From the NCBI RefSeq assembly GCF_001590985.1, contig NZ_BCTX01000021.1, forward strand, positions 1 through 64,000: a stretch of 64,000 nt of DNA, read 5' to 3'. Source of the stretch: Novosphingobium naphthalenivorans NBRC 102051 (GTDB lineage: Bacteria; Pseudomonadota; Alphaproteobacteria; Sphingomonadales; Sphingomonadaceae). A program made the position numbers and the translations under genes. Every line of letters begins with the position of its first letter. Positions within the stretch are counted from its first letter, which is position 1. This document shows positions 27,021 through 34,982 of the stretch, in pieces. The notes below the pieces were generated by a model. It searched no databases, was not told where the DNA came from, and saw only the letters and a program-made list of their open reading frames with translations.

Positions 27021-28075
27021 TACCCACCTTGCGCCTAGCCGCGAGCCGGGGGTTCCCGGCTTTCCTGCTCGCAGCCATGCCCGCCGTTCGCAGATCTGCG
27101 CTGGCTGTACTGCTGGCCACGTCCACGCTGGGCGGCTGCGCCACGGTGCAGAAACCGCCTACCATCAATTTCGACGATGCGCCCGCCGCCGTGCAAGCGG
27201 TCGAACCACCGGCACCCGTCCGCGTCGTCGAACTGCCGCAGGTGCTGCCGCTACCAGGACAGCTGAAGCCGGTCGGCAGGGACGGGCCGTCCCCGTCCGA
27301 GCTTACTAATCCAGCCTCCCGCGTGAACGCTGCCAATGCCGCCGCGCGCATGCAGCCGGTCAGGAACGGCTTCATCAATGCCATTCAGGTCTACCCGTTC
27401 GTCGATGGGGCGCTCTATCAGGTCTATACCGCGCCAGGGCAGATCACCGACATCAGCCTGCAACCGGGCGAACAACTCGTCGGCACAGGCCCCGTTGCCG
27501 CTGGCGACACCGTTCGTTGGATCATCGGCGATACCGAGAGCGGCGTCGGCGCATCCCGGCAGGTCCACATCCTCGTCAAGCCGACGCGCGCCTCGCTGAT
27601 GACCAACCTCGTCATCAACACCACCTCCCGCACCTACCACATCGAGCTGCGGTCCACCGAGAAGACCTACATGGCGTCGGTCTCGTGGCAGTATCCGCAA
27701 GACCAGCTCATTGCGCTCCGCCGCCAGAATGCCGAGGCAAGGGCCGCCGAGCCCGTCGCGTCGGGCATTGATCTTGCCCGCGTCAATTTCCGCTACGAGA
27801 TCGTGGGCGATCGGGCAGCGTGGAAGCCACTGCGGGCATTTGACGATGGTCGCCAGGTCTTCATCGAATTCCCGCGCGGTGTTGCCCAAGGGGAGATGCC
27901 GCCGATCTTCGTGGTCGGCCCTGAAGGCGACACCTCCGAACTGGTGAATTACCGGGTCCGCGCCAACTACATGATCGTTGACCGGCTCTTTGCAGCCGCG
28001 GAACTGCGCTTCGGGTCCGGCAAGCACCAGCAGCGGGTCCGGATCTCCCGTACCGACGGGAGGCCGGCATCGTGA
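27017..28075 (+). CDS. trbG: TrbG (VirB9)
   Basis: A 352-residue VirB9/CagX protein. The N-terminus ends in a lipobox-like LGGC (about residue 40), so it may be a lipoprotein. The conserved VYPFVDGALYQVYTAPGQ is followed by DIALQPGE-like ISLQPGEQLVGTGPVAAGD and, near the end, VFIEFPRGVAQGEMPPIF. Outer-membrane core complex. A run of about 25 residues before the lipobox suggests an alternative start at the second ATG (27077). Confidence 0.92.
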   Translation: MIPTLRLAASRGFPAFLLAAMPAVRRSALAVLLATSTLGGCATVQKPPTINFDDAPAAVQAVEPPAPVRVVELPQVLPLPGQLKPVGRDGPSPSELTNPASRVNAANAAARMQPVRNGFINAIQVYPFVDGALYQVYTAPGQITDISLQPGEQLVGTGPVAAGDTVRWIIGDTESGVGASRQVHILVKPTRASLMTNLVINTTSRTYHIELRSTEKTYMASVSWQYPQDQLIALRRQNAEARAAEPVASGIDLARVNFRYEIVGDRAAWKPLRAFDDGRQVFIEFPRGVAQGEMPPIFVVGPEGDTSELVNYRVRANYMIVDRLFAAAELRFGSGKHQQRVRISRTDGRPAS

Positions 28076-29334
28076 CCGAACAGCATGAACCCGGAAAAGG
28101 AGATGGTGGAGCGCCGCAGGGTTCTGCCCTGCCGGACGCGGACGTTGATGATAACGCACTGCCGCTTGTCGGCGAGCCGGTCGCCCGCATGCGACTGCGG
28201 CCCGAACCGCCTCGTGTGACACGTCTGTCGCGCAAGGTGCTGGCCGGCGTCGGAATCGTGACCGGCCTCGGGATTGGGGGCACGCTGATCTACGCGCTCC
28301 AGGCCCAGCACGGCGGCAAGGCGACCGAGGAACTCTACACGACGGATGGTCGCAGCGCTCCGGATGGCTTGGCGGGGCTACCCAAGGACTACAGTGCGGT
28401 CCCGCGGCTTGGGCCACCGCTTCCGGGCGACCTTGGGCGACCAATTCTCAATGCCCAGAATAACGGCCAGCCCGTTCCTGCACCTGGCATGGCGCCGCAG
28501 GCTGCCGCGCCAACCGGTCCCGATCCTGAAATTCAACGCCGCCGTCAGGAATTGGAGGCGGCACGGACGGCTCGCCTGTTCTCGGCTTCCCAGTCGGTCA
28601 CCGGGAATGCTTCGCCTGCCCCGCAGTCCGGTGCAGCCCCGACCGACCTTGCCGGTCTCGGTCTTGCGCCGCAACCGGCCACACCGACGGCGCAGGACCG
28701 CCAACTCGCGTTCCTCGGGCAAACACCTGACAAGCGCACCATTGCGCCCGACCGGGTCATGGCGCCTGCCTCTGCCAATGTCCTTCAGGCGGGCGCGGTC
28801 ATTCCCGCTGCCCTGATCACCGGAATCCGCTCCGACGTGCCCGGCCAGATCACCGCGCAGGTCACGCAAAACGTCTATGACAGCCCCACTGGTCGCATCC
28901 TCTTGGTGCCTCAAGGAACGCGGATCATCGGCCAGTATGACAGCGGCGTCGGCTTCGGCCAGCGCCGGGTCCTGCTGGTCTGGAGCCGCCTCATCATGCC
29001 AGACGGACGCTCCATCGTCCTTGAACGGCAACCCGGCGCCAACGCCGAAGGCTATGCGGGCCTCGAAGATGGCGTCGATTTCCACTGGGGTGAGATGTTC
29101 AAGGCAGCGGCGCTTTCGACGCTGCTTTCGGTGGGTGCTGAGGCGGGCACCAGCCAGAACGAGAGCAGCCTGGTGCAGGCGCTGCGCTCGGGGGCCTCGA
29201 ACAGCATCAGCCAAACTGGCCAGCAGATTGTCAGCCGGCAGCTCGGAATCGCGCCCACTTTGACCATCAGGCCCGGATTTCCAGTCCGGGTGATGGTGAC
29301 CCACGACCTTGTCCTTGAACCCTACGGAGGCTGA
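28072..29334 (+). CDS. trbI: TrbI (VirB10)
   Basis: A 420-residue protein: a short cytoplasmic part, one membrane span (about residues 57-80), a Pro/Ala-rich linker, and a C-terminal VirB10 beta-barrel domain (AGAVIPAALITGIRSDVPGQ, then PQGTRIIGQYDSGVGFGQRR and GFPVRVMVTHDLVLEPY). It spans both membranes and senses the ATPases' energy state. Confidence 0.93.
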   Translation: MTEQHEPGKGDGGAPQGSALPDADVDDNALPLVGEPVARMRLRPEPPRVTRLSRKVLAGVGIVTGLGIGGTLIYALQAQHGGKATEELYTTDGRSAPDGLAGLPKDYSAVPRLGPPLPGDLGRPILNAQNNGQPVPAPGMAPQAAAPTGPDPEIQRRRQELEAARTARLFSASQSVTGNASPAPQSGAAPTDLAGLGLAPQPATPTAQDRQLAFLGQTPDKRTIAPDRVMAPASANVLQAGAVIPAALITGIRSDVPGQITAQVTQNVYDSPTGRILLVPQGTRIIGQYDSGVGFGQRRVLLVWSRLIMPDGRSIVLERQPGANAEGYAGLEDGVDFHWGEMFKAAALSTLLSVGAEAGTSQNESSLVQALRSGASNSISQTGQQIVSRQLGIAPTLTIRPGFPVRVMVTHDLVLEPYGG

Positions 29335-29335
29335 G

Positions 29336-29572
29336 ATGGCAAAGCTGAAACTTGGGCCGATCGCAGACGACAAGCCGGTCAAGGTCACATTGGAATTGCC
29401 GGCGAGCCTACACCGCGACCTCGTAGCCTATGCGGCTATTCTGGGTCGCGAAGCGGGGCACGCGAACGGCGACCCCATCCGCCTGATCGTTCCTATGCTC
29501 GAGCGCTTCGTCGCCTCGGACCGAGGTTTTGCCAAAGCCCGGCGCGATGCCGAACGCCGAACCGGCGAATGA
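29336..29572 (+). CDS. DUF2274 family protein
   Basis: A 78-residue protein, start MAKLKLGPIADDKPVKVT, with a predicted RHH-like pattern (VTLELPASLHRDLVAYAAIL, then RLIVPMLERFVASDRGF). DUF2274 genes directly follow trbI in this family of elements. ATG 29336 lies one base past the trbI stop. It is perhaps a small DNA-binding regulator; no function is established. Confidence 0.85.
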   Translation: MAKLKLGPIADDKPVKVTLELPASLHRDLVAYAAILGREAGHANGDPIRLIVPMLERFVASDRGFAKARRDAERRTGE

Positions 29573-29585
29573 TAGTCTGGACCGG

Positions 29586-29619
29586 CATGTCCGAAATTTG
29601 CATACATATTTCGGACATG
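29586..29619. repeat. Perfect 12-bp inverted repeat between DUF2274 and the LysR gene
   Basis: CATGTCCGAAAT (29586-29597) and ATTTCGGACATG (29608-29619) with a 10-base spacer and no T tract. It lies 14 bases after the last trb-cluster gene and 47 bases from the convergent LysR stop. It could be an operator, a recombination core or a weak transcription barrier. Confidence 0.6.
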
Positions 29620-29665
29620 GCGCAATCGGTACGCGCACTGTTGACCCCCTCGAGACCAAAAGATC

Positions 29666-30613
29666 CTAAGGATCGCCGTCCCCCTTGTCAGGGAACAGGA
29701 AACTGAAGGCGGATTGTTCGACGGCGCTGGTCATCGATCGGGCCAAGTCCAGTAGGCCCGCCAGCGCAGGGTTGTCATTGCTTCCCGACCAAACTCCGCA
29801 GAAGGGGAGTACTTCATCCTCGATGGGTCTGAACACCACGCCAGGGAACTGTGCTCCCGCGGTGGCTTCGCTCGTGACCGTAAGCCCGCGCCCCAAGGCA
29901 ACCAATTGCATCAGATTGTCCCGCCCAACCAGATGCTGATGGATGTCAGGATGTCTTCCGAGGCTGGCGAGTCTCTGCACCAGATAGTCGTGGATTTCCT
30001 CGCCCGGCGCAGCCTCGCTCACCATGAACGGCTCATGGGCCAGATCCTCGAAATTGACCTTGAGGTCGCCTGCGCGGGGATGATGCGTGGGCAGAACCGC
30101 GAAAATTCGTTCCGACCAGAGATGCTGACTGGTACATCCCGGCCAAGAGCCGGAGCCGGTAATGAAGGCGACATCCAACTGGTGCTGGCGGATTGCCGCA
30201 AGATGCTCAGCCGGATTGCCATCGATGAAAGTGAGTTGGACTGCCGCATGTTGCTCGCCAAAGGCCTGGACGAGCTCTGAAAGAAACCCCGAAGCCAATG
30301 ACGAGAAGATACCGATCTTCAGGTGGCCGTCATCTCCGCGACCGATCGCCGAGATTTCAGCCTTCGCCATGCCAATCTCGGACAACGCTTTGCGCCCACG
30401 CTGGACGAATTGCTTGCCTGCATGTGTGAGCTTTACGCCGCCCGGAGAGCGGATGAAAAAGGCCGTGCCCAGTCGATCTTCAAGATCACGAATCCGGCGG
30501 CTTACAGCCGACTCCTGAATGCCAAGAGCGGCCGCAGCGCGGCGAAAGCTGCCATGGTCCGCAGCAGCGACCACATAGCGGATGTGCCGCAATTCAATTC
30601 GCGATCCGGGCAG
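29666..30613 (-). CDS. LysR-family transcriptional regulator
   Basis: About 315 residues. N-terminal winged HTH (RHIRYVVAAADHGSFRRAAA, IQESAVSRRIRDLE) and a periplasmic-binding-like effector domain. The start is unclear: no ATG/GTG lies near the HTH. CTG 30613 has GGAGG eight bases upstream; TTG 30592 and ATT 30598 are nearer the domain. Longer starts would overlap the PepSY relic. It is convergent with the trb cluster. It may be part of the element's backbone or the first gene of the catabolic island; a target cannot be read from sequence. Confidence 0.8.
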   Translation of the reverse strand: MPGSRIELRHIRYVVAAADHGSFRRAAAALGIQESAVSRRIRDLEDRLGTAFFIRSPGGVKLTHAGKQFVQRGRKALSEIGMAKAEISAIGRGDDGHLKIGIFSSLASGFLSELVQAFGEQHAAVQLTFIDGNPAEHLAAIRQHQLDVAFITGSGSWPGCTSQHLWSERIFAVLPTHHPRAGDLKVNFEDLAHEPFMVSEAAPGEEIHDYLVQRLASLGRHPDIHQHLVGRDNLMQLVALGRGLTVTSEATAGAQFPGVVFRPIEDEVLPFCGVWSGSNDNPALAGLLDLARSMTSAVEQSAFSFLFPDKGDGDP

Positions 30614-30638
30614 TGCCGTTTCCTCCCTCGCTTTGATT

Positions 30639-31000
30639 TCAGCCCGTTCGACTGCTAGCCCGACATTTTTGACGCCACATGCCCCAAGCCAAGACCGGCA
30701 CCATGGTCGCACCGACCAGAGGAAACAGGATGGCAAGGGTAGCGATCAGCGCCTTCACACCGCCCGGTATCCGGTCGCCCACTTTAAGCTGTGGCTCACC
30801 AAGCCTCCCTTGCGGCCTGCGCTTCCACCAGAGGGTCAGGCCAGCAGCAATACTGGCAACGAGGATGAGGCAAGCGCATAGATAGGCAGGCAGGAGTACG
30901 TCGCTGCCACCCACAAGCACCCGGTTGGTGATCTGGTTGATACCGCCGCGAAGGGTGACCGGTGTGTCGGGCATCGGGTTGCCAGAGAGGCTGCGTACGT
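30639..31000 (-). pseudogene. C-terminal relic of a PepSY-associated TM protein
   Basis: The translated segment LPAYLCACLILVASIAAGLT, followed by WWKRRPQGRLGEP and ALIATLAILFPLVGATMV, matches the last membrane helices of PepSY_TM proteins (iron-siderophore reductase type, normally 370 aa or more). No N-terminal part or proper start is present; the frame further upstream does not resemble the family. It looks like a leftover at the junction between transfer backbone and catabolic island. Confidence 0.6.
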
Positions 31001-31096
31001 CGGGATGGTCCACGTGACGGGCGTTTCGGAAGCGACGATTTTGCGGCCCGAGCAGATCGCATCCCGCCAAGCCGTCCTGCATATAGACCTTCATTG

Positions 31097-31123
31097 AAAA
31101 AGGGTGCCTCGACCGAGGCACCC
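31097..31123 (-). terminator. Rho-independent terminator of the cupin-FAH operon
   Basis: On the minus strand, GGGTGCCTCG pairs with CGAGGCACCC (31102-31111 with 31114-31123), followed by TTTTT (31101-31097). It is 32 bases after the FAH-family gene stop. Confidence 0.85.
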
Positions 31124-31154
31124 CTTCACTGATGCGGAAAAAAGCGCCGTGCGG

Positions 31155-32069
31155 TCAGCTAGCGTCGACGACGGGGTGCCGGAGCGTGCCGATGCCTTCG
31201 ACGGTCGCGACGATGGTGTCGCCCGGCCATACCCATTCCTGAGGCTCGCGACCCGCGCCGACGCCGGCGGGCGTCCCGGTGGCGATGATGTCGCCGGGCT
31301 CGAGGGTGATGCCTTGGCTGATGTCGGCCACGAGCTCGTCGACCTTGAACAGCATGTAGGCAGTGTTGCTCCGCTGTTTCTCAGCCCCGTTGACGGTGAG
31401 CCATAGATCGAGCGTCTGCGGGTCGGGAATCTCGTCTGCTGTCACGATCCACGGACCCATTGGTGCGAAGCTGTCCTGCCCCTTCGAATAAATCCACTGA
31501 CCCGCACGACGGCAATCTCGCGCGCTCATGTCGATGAGGACGGTATATCCGAAAACATAGGCAAGGGCGTTCTCGCGCGAAACGCCCTTAGCACGCGTCC
31601 CAATGATCGTAGCAAGCTCCACCTCCCAGTCGAGTTGCTGGGTGATGTTCTTGTTGTGGAGGATCGGGTCGCCAGGCCCGACGACAGTCGTCGGCGGCTT
31701 CGAAAAGATGACCGGCTGACGTGGCAGGTCTGGCGACGTGTCGAGAGACTTGGCCGACTCAGCGACATGTTCGGTGTAGTTGAGTCCGATGCCGAAGATG
31801 TTCTTGCGCGGGCGAGGGATCGGCGCCAGCAGTGTCACGTTGGCGAGCGGCCAAGCTGTCCCGACCGGGAAACCATCCGCGAATTTCCCGACGAGCGCGT
31901 CAGCCGCCTTTACCGCCTGAGGGCCATGGTCGATGAACTCCAGCATCGTCGCGGGAAGGACGATGCCGTCCGCTGCCCCGAGCAAGGCGAGATCGACGAC
32001 GAGATCGCCGACGATGGCACCCAGCCTGGCTTCGGATTCGACAGTGGAACGGTATGTGACTAGGCGCAT
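31155..32069 (-). CDS. FAH-family acylpyruvate hydrolase (fumaryl-/maleylpyruvate hydrolase candidate)
   Basis: A 304-residue protein; MRLVTYRSTV start with GAGAGAGA upstream at 32069. The FAH core is complete: NIFGIGLNYTEHVAES, PVIFSKPPTTVVGPGDPI, DWEVELATIIG (metal-binding acidic residues), FAPMGPWIVT and IIATGTPAGVG. FAH enzymes hydrolyse acylpyruvates to pyruvate plus an acid. Located 29 bases downstream of a gentisate-dioxygenase-like gene, so it probably cleaves maleylpyruvate or fumarylpyruvate. No maleylpyruvate isomerase is present, while a maleate isomerase is encoded nearby, favouring direct maleylpyruvate hydrolysis. Confidence 0.85.
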   Translation of the reverse strand: MRLVTYRSTVESEARLGAIVGDLVVDLALLGAADGIVLPATMLEFIDHGPQAVKAADALVGKFADGFPVGTAWPLANVTLLAPIPRPRKNIFGIGLNYTEHVAESAKSLDTSPDLPRQPVIFSKPPTTVVGPGDPILHNKNITQQLDWEVELATIIGTRAKGVSRENALAYVFGYTVLIDMSARDCRRAGQWIYSKGQDSFAPMGPWIVTADEIPDPQTLDLWLTVNGAEKQRSNTAYMLFKVDELVADISQGITLEPGDIIATGTPAGVGAGREPQEWVWPGDTIVATVEGIGTLRHPVVDAS

Positions 32070-32098
32070 GAATCTCTCTCTTATCTGTTGGCTAAATG

Positions 32099-33226
32099 TC
32101 AGGCGATTACCGGCTGGTGGCCGTCGTTTTCTCCGAAGGCTTCTTCCCGATACAGACCGAGCGCGCGCATCGTGGGCAGGTCGTGGAACGAGAAGAGGCA
32201 CGCGTCCTCTCTGTCAGAACCATTCGCATGCTCATGATACATCCAGGCCGGGACGACGAAGATGTCCCGCTCCTTCCAGTCGAAGCGCTTCCCGTTTATG
32301 ACTGACCAGCCCGAGCCCTTGGCGCACTGATAGACGAAGCTTCCGACCTGGCGGTGAGCTTTGGTGCGCTCGCCTGGCCGCAGCAGCTGCATCGAGGCGC
32401 CGATCGTCTGCATGACCGGGCTGCCGTCGTGCGGATTGACATAGTCCATCTGTACGCCGTCGTACGGCGATCCATCGGTCATTTGCGCATATCGGTTGAG
32501 CGCTTCGTAGGTCGGCCCCCACTCATATTTCAGAAGCGGCGAATATCGTTTCGACCAGGGCTGGCCGGCAGGCCGGAGTCCCCCGTTCGCCCAGATTGCC
32601 GTCGAATCGTTGACCGGGAAGGAAATCGCCTGGCTGAGATCAGGATGCACCTCGTAGAAGTTGGCTTCGAGCGCATTCATCAGCGGGATGTCGAGCCCGT
32701 CCTGCCAGATGCACACGGTGCCATCGTTTGCAACGCCATGCTCGTGCCACGTGCCGTTCGGGGTCAGTACAAAGTCATTAGCACCGAGCGTCATCTTGTG
32801 ACCGTCGACATTGGTGAAGGCGCCGGATCCTTCCATGATGAAACGGAGCGCCGACGCGCTGTGCCGGTGGCTCGACGCGCACTCGCCGGGGCGCATCACC
32901 TGAAGGCCGGAATAGAGCCAGCCGACCGCCGCGACGACGTCGCTTCGTCCGTTGTTCTCAAGGTAAATTACGCGGCGTCCCGCCTGCTCGGGCGTGACCA
33001 GATCAAGGGCCTTGAGGACGTCCTCACGCAGATCGTCGTACCGCCACAGCATCGGAACCGACGTCGAGACCGGCTCCCAGGGCTCGATCTTGTTGGCGAC
33101 GGTCCAGAGTGCACCGGTCCCGATTGCCTGGAGGCGCCGGTAATATGCCAGCAGTTCGGGAGTGTCGGCGACATTTGCGCGTCCGGCAACATCCTCGCGG
33201 TACTGATCGTAGCTCCGATCGGTCAT
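32099..33226 (-). CDS. Gentisate 1,2-dioxygenase-like bicupin
   Basis: A 375-residue protein with a strong GGAGG site. Length and motifs fit gentisate 1,2-dioxygenase: KIEPWEPVSTSVPMLWRYDD, the Fe(II) motif ECASSHRHSASALRF (His120, His122) with GTWHEHG (His161/163), and a second cupin with KAHRQVGSFVYQ. It would open the ring of gentisate or a close relative (5-substituted salicylate, 1-hydroxy-2-naphthoate types share the fold) to maleylpyruvate. First gene of an operon with the FAH gene; an operator-like TATAGGCCTAAA lies 22 bases upstream of the start codon. Confidence 0.86.
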   Translation of the reverse strand: MTDRSYDQYREDVAGRANVADTPELLAYYRRLQAIGTGALWTVANKIEPWEPVSTSVPMLWRYDDLREDVLKALDLVTPEQAGRRVIYLENNGRSDVVAAVGWLYSGLQVMRPGECASSHRHSASALRFIMEGSGAFTNVDGHKMTLGANDFVLTPNGTWHEHGVANDGTVCIWQDGLDIPLMNALEANFYEVHPDLSQAISFPVNDSTAIWANGGLRPAGQPWSKRYSPLLKYEWGPTYEALNRYAQMTDGSPYDGVQMDYVNPHDGSPVMQTIGASMQLLRPGERTKAHRQVGSFVYQCAKGSGWSVINGKRFDWKERDIFVVPAWMYHEHANGSDREDACLFSFHDLPTMRALGLYREEAFGENDGHQPVIA

Positions 33227-33247
33227 ACTCTACCTCCTCTGAAATGC

Positions 33248-33259
33248 TATAGGCCTAAA
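33248..33259. promoter_or_regulatory. Shared operator motif A (TATAGGCCTAAA)
   Basis: One of at least eight copies of an approximate palindrome of form TTTA-x-GC-x-TAAA found in front of the island's operons. It lies upstream of the cupin gene. Confidence 0.65.
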
Positions 33260-33365
33260 ATAAAATGCGGCGCCTGTCAACTCGACCCGTTCGGGATATT
33301 GCCTGCATTACCGGCTTATTCCGACATTTTGGATCACTCTCTATGGCTTTGAGTCTTGAAATTCA

Positions 33366-33377
33366 TTTAGGCTTGAG
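33366..33377. promoter_or_regulatory. Degenerate operator motif A (TTTAGGCTTGAG)
   Basis: The left half matches the motif fully, the right half is degenerate. It lies 58 bases upstream of the flavin reductase start, in the divergent promoter region with the copy at 33248. Confidence 0.45.
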
Positions 33378-33434
33378 CGATCTGCGTCTCTACGCGCGCA
33401 TCATTGGCGCGTCGGCAAAAAACGGAGCAAGAGG

Positions 33435-34103
33435 ATGATTTTCGACATGCGGGCGCTCGGGGCCGGCGATCGATACAAGATCATCGGCGCCTGCATCACG
33501 CCGCGCCCGATCGCATGGGTCACGTCACAGGCCGCTGACGGCTCACTGAATCTTTCACCGTTCAGTTTCTTCAATGCGCTCGGAAGCGACCCGCCGATCA
33601 TCGCGCTTGGCTTGGTCGCCCATACGGAAAAAAGGCTAAAGGATACAGCTGCCAACATCCGCGAGACAGGAGAGTTCGTGGTGAATCTAGTCGGCGAATC
33701 ATCCGCCGAAGCCATGAATCTGACGTCGATCGACGCGCCGCCGGAGATCGACGAGATCGCACTTGCAGATCTCTTGATGGTCCCGAGTATCGCCGTAGCC
33801 CCACCGCGGGTTGCCGAGGCACCTGCAAGTTTCGAATGCGTGGTGCGGCATTATCTGGAAACGGGCGTCAATCAGGTTGCGATTCTGGCCGAAGTGCTGC
33901 ACGCGCATGTCGGCGACGAATTCCTTCTCGACCGCGAGCGCATCCATATCGATGTGCCGGCGATGAAGCTGGTCTCGCGCCTTCACGGTGCGGGCTGGTA
34001 CGGTCGCCAAACCGACAAGTTCGAGATGCTGCGGCCGGCGTGGAGCGATGTCGTGGCGGCCGGCGGCGCGGAGGCATTCGCCGCACAACGGACCGGGGCG
34101 TAA
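33435..34103 (+). CDS. Flavin reductase-like FMN-binding protein (DIM6/NTAB family)
   Basis: A 222-residue split-barrel protein: YKIIGACITPRPIAWVTSQ, NLSPFSFFNALGSDPPIIAL and TGEFVVNLV are the family's flavin-binding segments. The longer C-terminal part places it with the 'flavin reductase family protein' branch often found beside aromatic monooxygenases. It may supply reduced flavin or act itself as an oxidoreductase; no two-component monooxygenase partner is encoded nearby, so the partner is open. Divergent from the cupin operon; preceded by GCAAGAGG. Confidence 0.82.
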   Translation: MIFDMRALGAGDRYKIIGACITPRPIAWVTSQAADGSLNLSPFSFFNALGSDPPIIALGLVAHTEKRLKDTAANIRETGEFVVNLVGESSAEAMNLTSIDAPPEIDEIALADLLMVPSIAVAPPRVAEAPASFECVVRHYLETGVNQVAILAEVLHAHVGDEFLLDRERIHIDVPAMKLVSRLHGAGWYGRQTDKFEMLRPAWSDVVAAGGAEAFAAQRTGA

Positions 34104-34106
34104 ATC

Positions 34107-34143
34107 CGGGGCGCAGGCGAGAGAGCCCCTCGCCGGCGCCCCG
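34107..34143. terminator. Stem-loop between convergent flavin reductase and maleate isomerase genes
   Basis: CGGGGCGC (34107-34114) pairs with GCGCCCCG (34136-34143), and inside it GGCGAG with CTCGCC. Long GC-rich hairpin between two converging genes, no T tract; probably a bidirectional terminator. Confidence 0.55.
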
Positions 34144-34150
34144 ATATCCC

Positions 34151-34912
34151 TTAGCAAGAACCCGCCAACAGAGCGCCCGCACCGGGAACGCGGCGCTCGA
34201 GGCCCAGCCGATCAAGCATCTGATGGGTCGTGCAGACGGCTGCCGACACCACCGGCACGCCGATCGCGTCTTCCAGACGCTGGATGATGCCGAGCGAGGG
34301 CATTTGGACGCAGGCGGAGGCGACGAAGGCATCGATCCCCGTCCGGTCGACACTCTTGTAGATCTCCAGCAGCCGTTCGGAATCGTGGCGTCCGACTTCG
34401 AGATTGTCGGGAATCTCGAGTGCCGCGAAATCGTGCACGGCAATACCTTCATTTTCGATATAGTCGACAACGAGCTGGGTCAGCGGCTTCATGTACGGGC
34501 ATATGACCGAAATCTTCTTCGCTCCCAGAAGCTTGAGGCCATCGACCAGGGCACCGGCGCTAGTAACGACGGGAGCAGCTGCCTCGTTCTCGACCGTGCG
34601 CTCGTGGAGCCGCTTTTCCGATATGCGATGATAGCCATGTCCCATGCTCATGATCGCCACTAAGCAGGCGTAGCCGAGAACATCGACTCGGGCGTCCGAG
34701 AGTTCGACCGCGCAGCGGTCGCTGTCGCGATCCATCGCCTCAAGCTCTTCCTTGACCACCTTCTTCATCCGCATGCGGCTCGAGTGGAAGGTGAAGCGTT
34801 CGGGCAATATCCCCTCACGGGCGCGGAGCATCGCTGGGATTTCGGTCTCCATGGTCGTGTTGGACGACGGCACGATCTGTCCGATCCGGAAGGATATGTT
34901 TTCCACGGTCAT
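34151..34912 (-). CDS. nicE: Maleate cis-trans isomerase (NicE/MaiA type)
   Basis: A 253-residue Asp/Glu racemase-superfamily protein. RIGQIVPSSNTTMETEIPAM and PERFTFHSSRMRMK are hallmarks of NicE; the two catalytic cysteines are Cys83 (LGYACLVAI) and Cys201 (SACVQMPSL). It converts maleate to fumarate without cofactor. ATG 34912 has AGGAG upstream. It lies 70 bases downstream of the nitrilase gene on the same strand. Its presence means that a pathway in this island ends in maleate: by maleylpyruvate hydrolysis or from maleamate, as in nicotinate degradation. Confidence 0.92.
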   Translation of the reverse strand: MTVENISFRIGQIVPSSNTTMETEIPAMLRAREGILPERFTFHSSRMRMKKVVKEELEAMDRDSDRCAVELSDARVDVLGYACLVAIMSMGHGYHRISEKRLHERTVENEAAAPVVTSAGALVDGLKLLGAKKISVICPYMKPLTQLVVDYIENEGIAVHDFAALEIPDNLEVGRHDSERLLEIYKSVDRTGIDAFVASACVQMPSLGIIQRLEDAIGVPVVSAAVCTTHQMLDRLGLERRVPGAGALLAGSC

Positions 34913-34982
34913 ACTACAATTCTCCTGTCGGCAAGGCTGGGCCGTCGCTTCGTCGCGGCCAGTGGGATGAAGAGAGGCGAAG

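Noticed and set aside
27251..28444. 397-codon minus-strand frame across trbG and trbI
   Set aside because: Shadow of the trb genes; translation is Arg/Pro-rich and has no recognisable domain.
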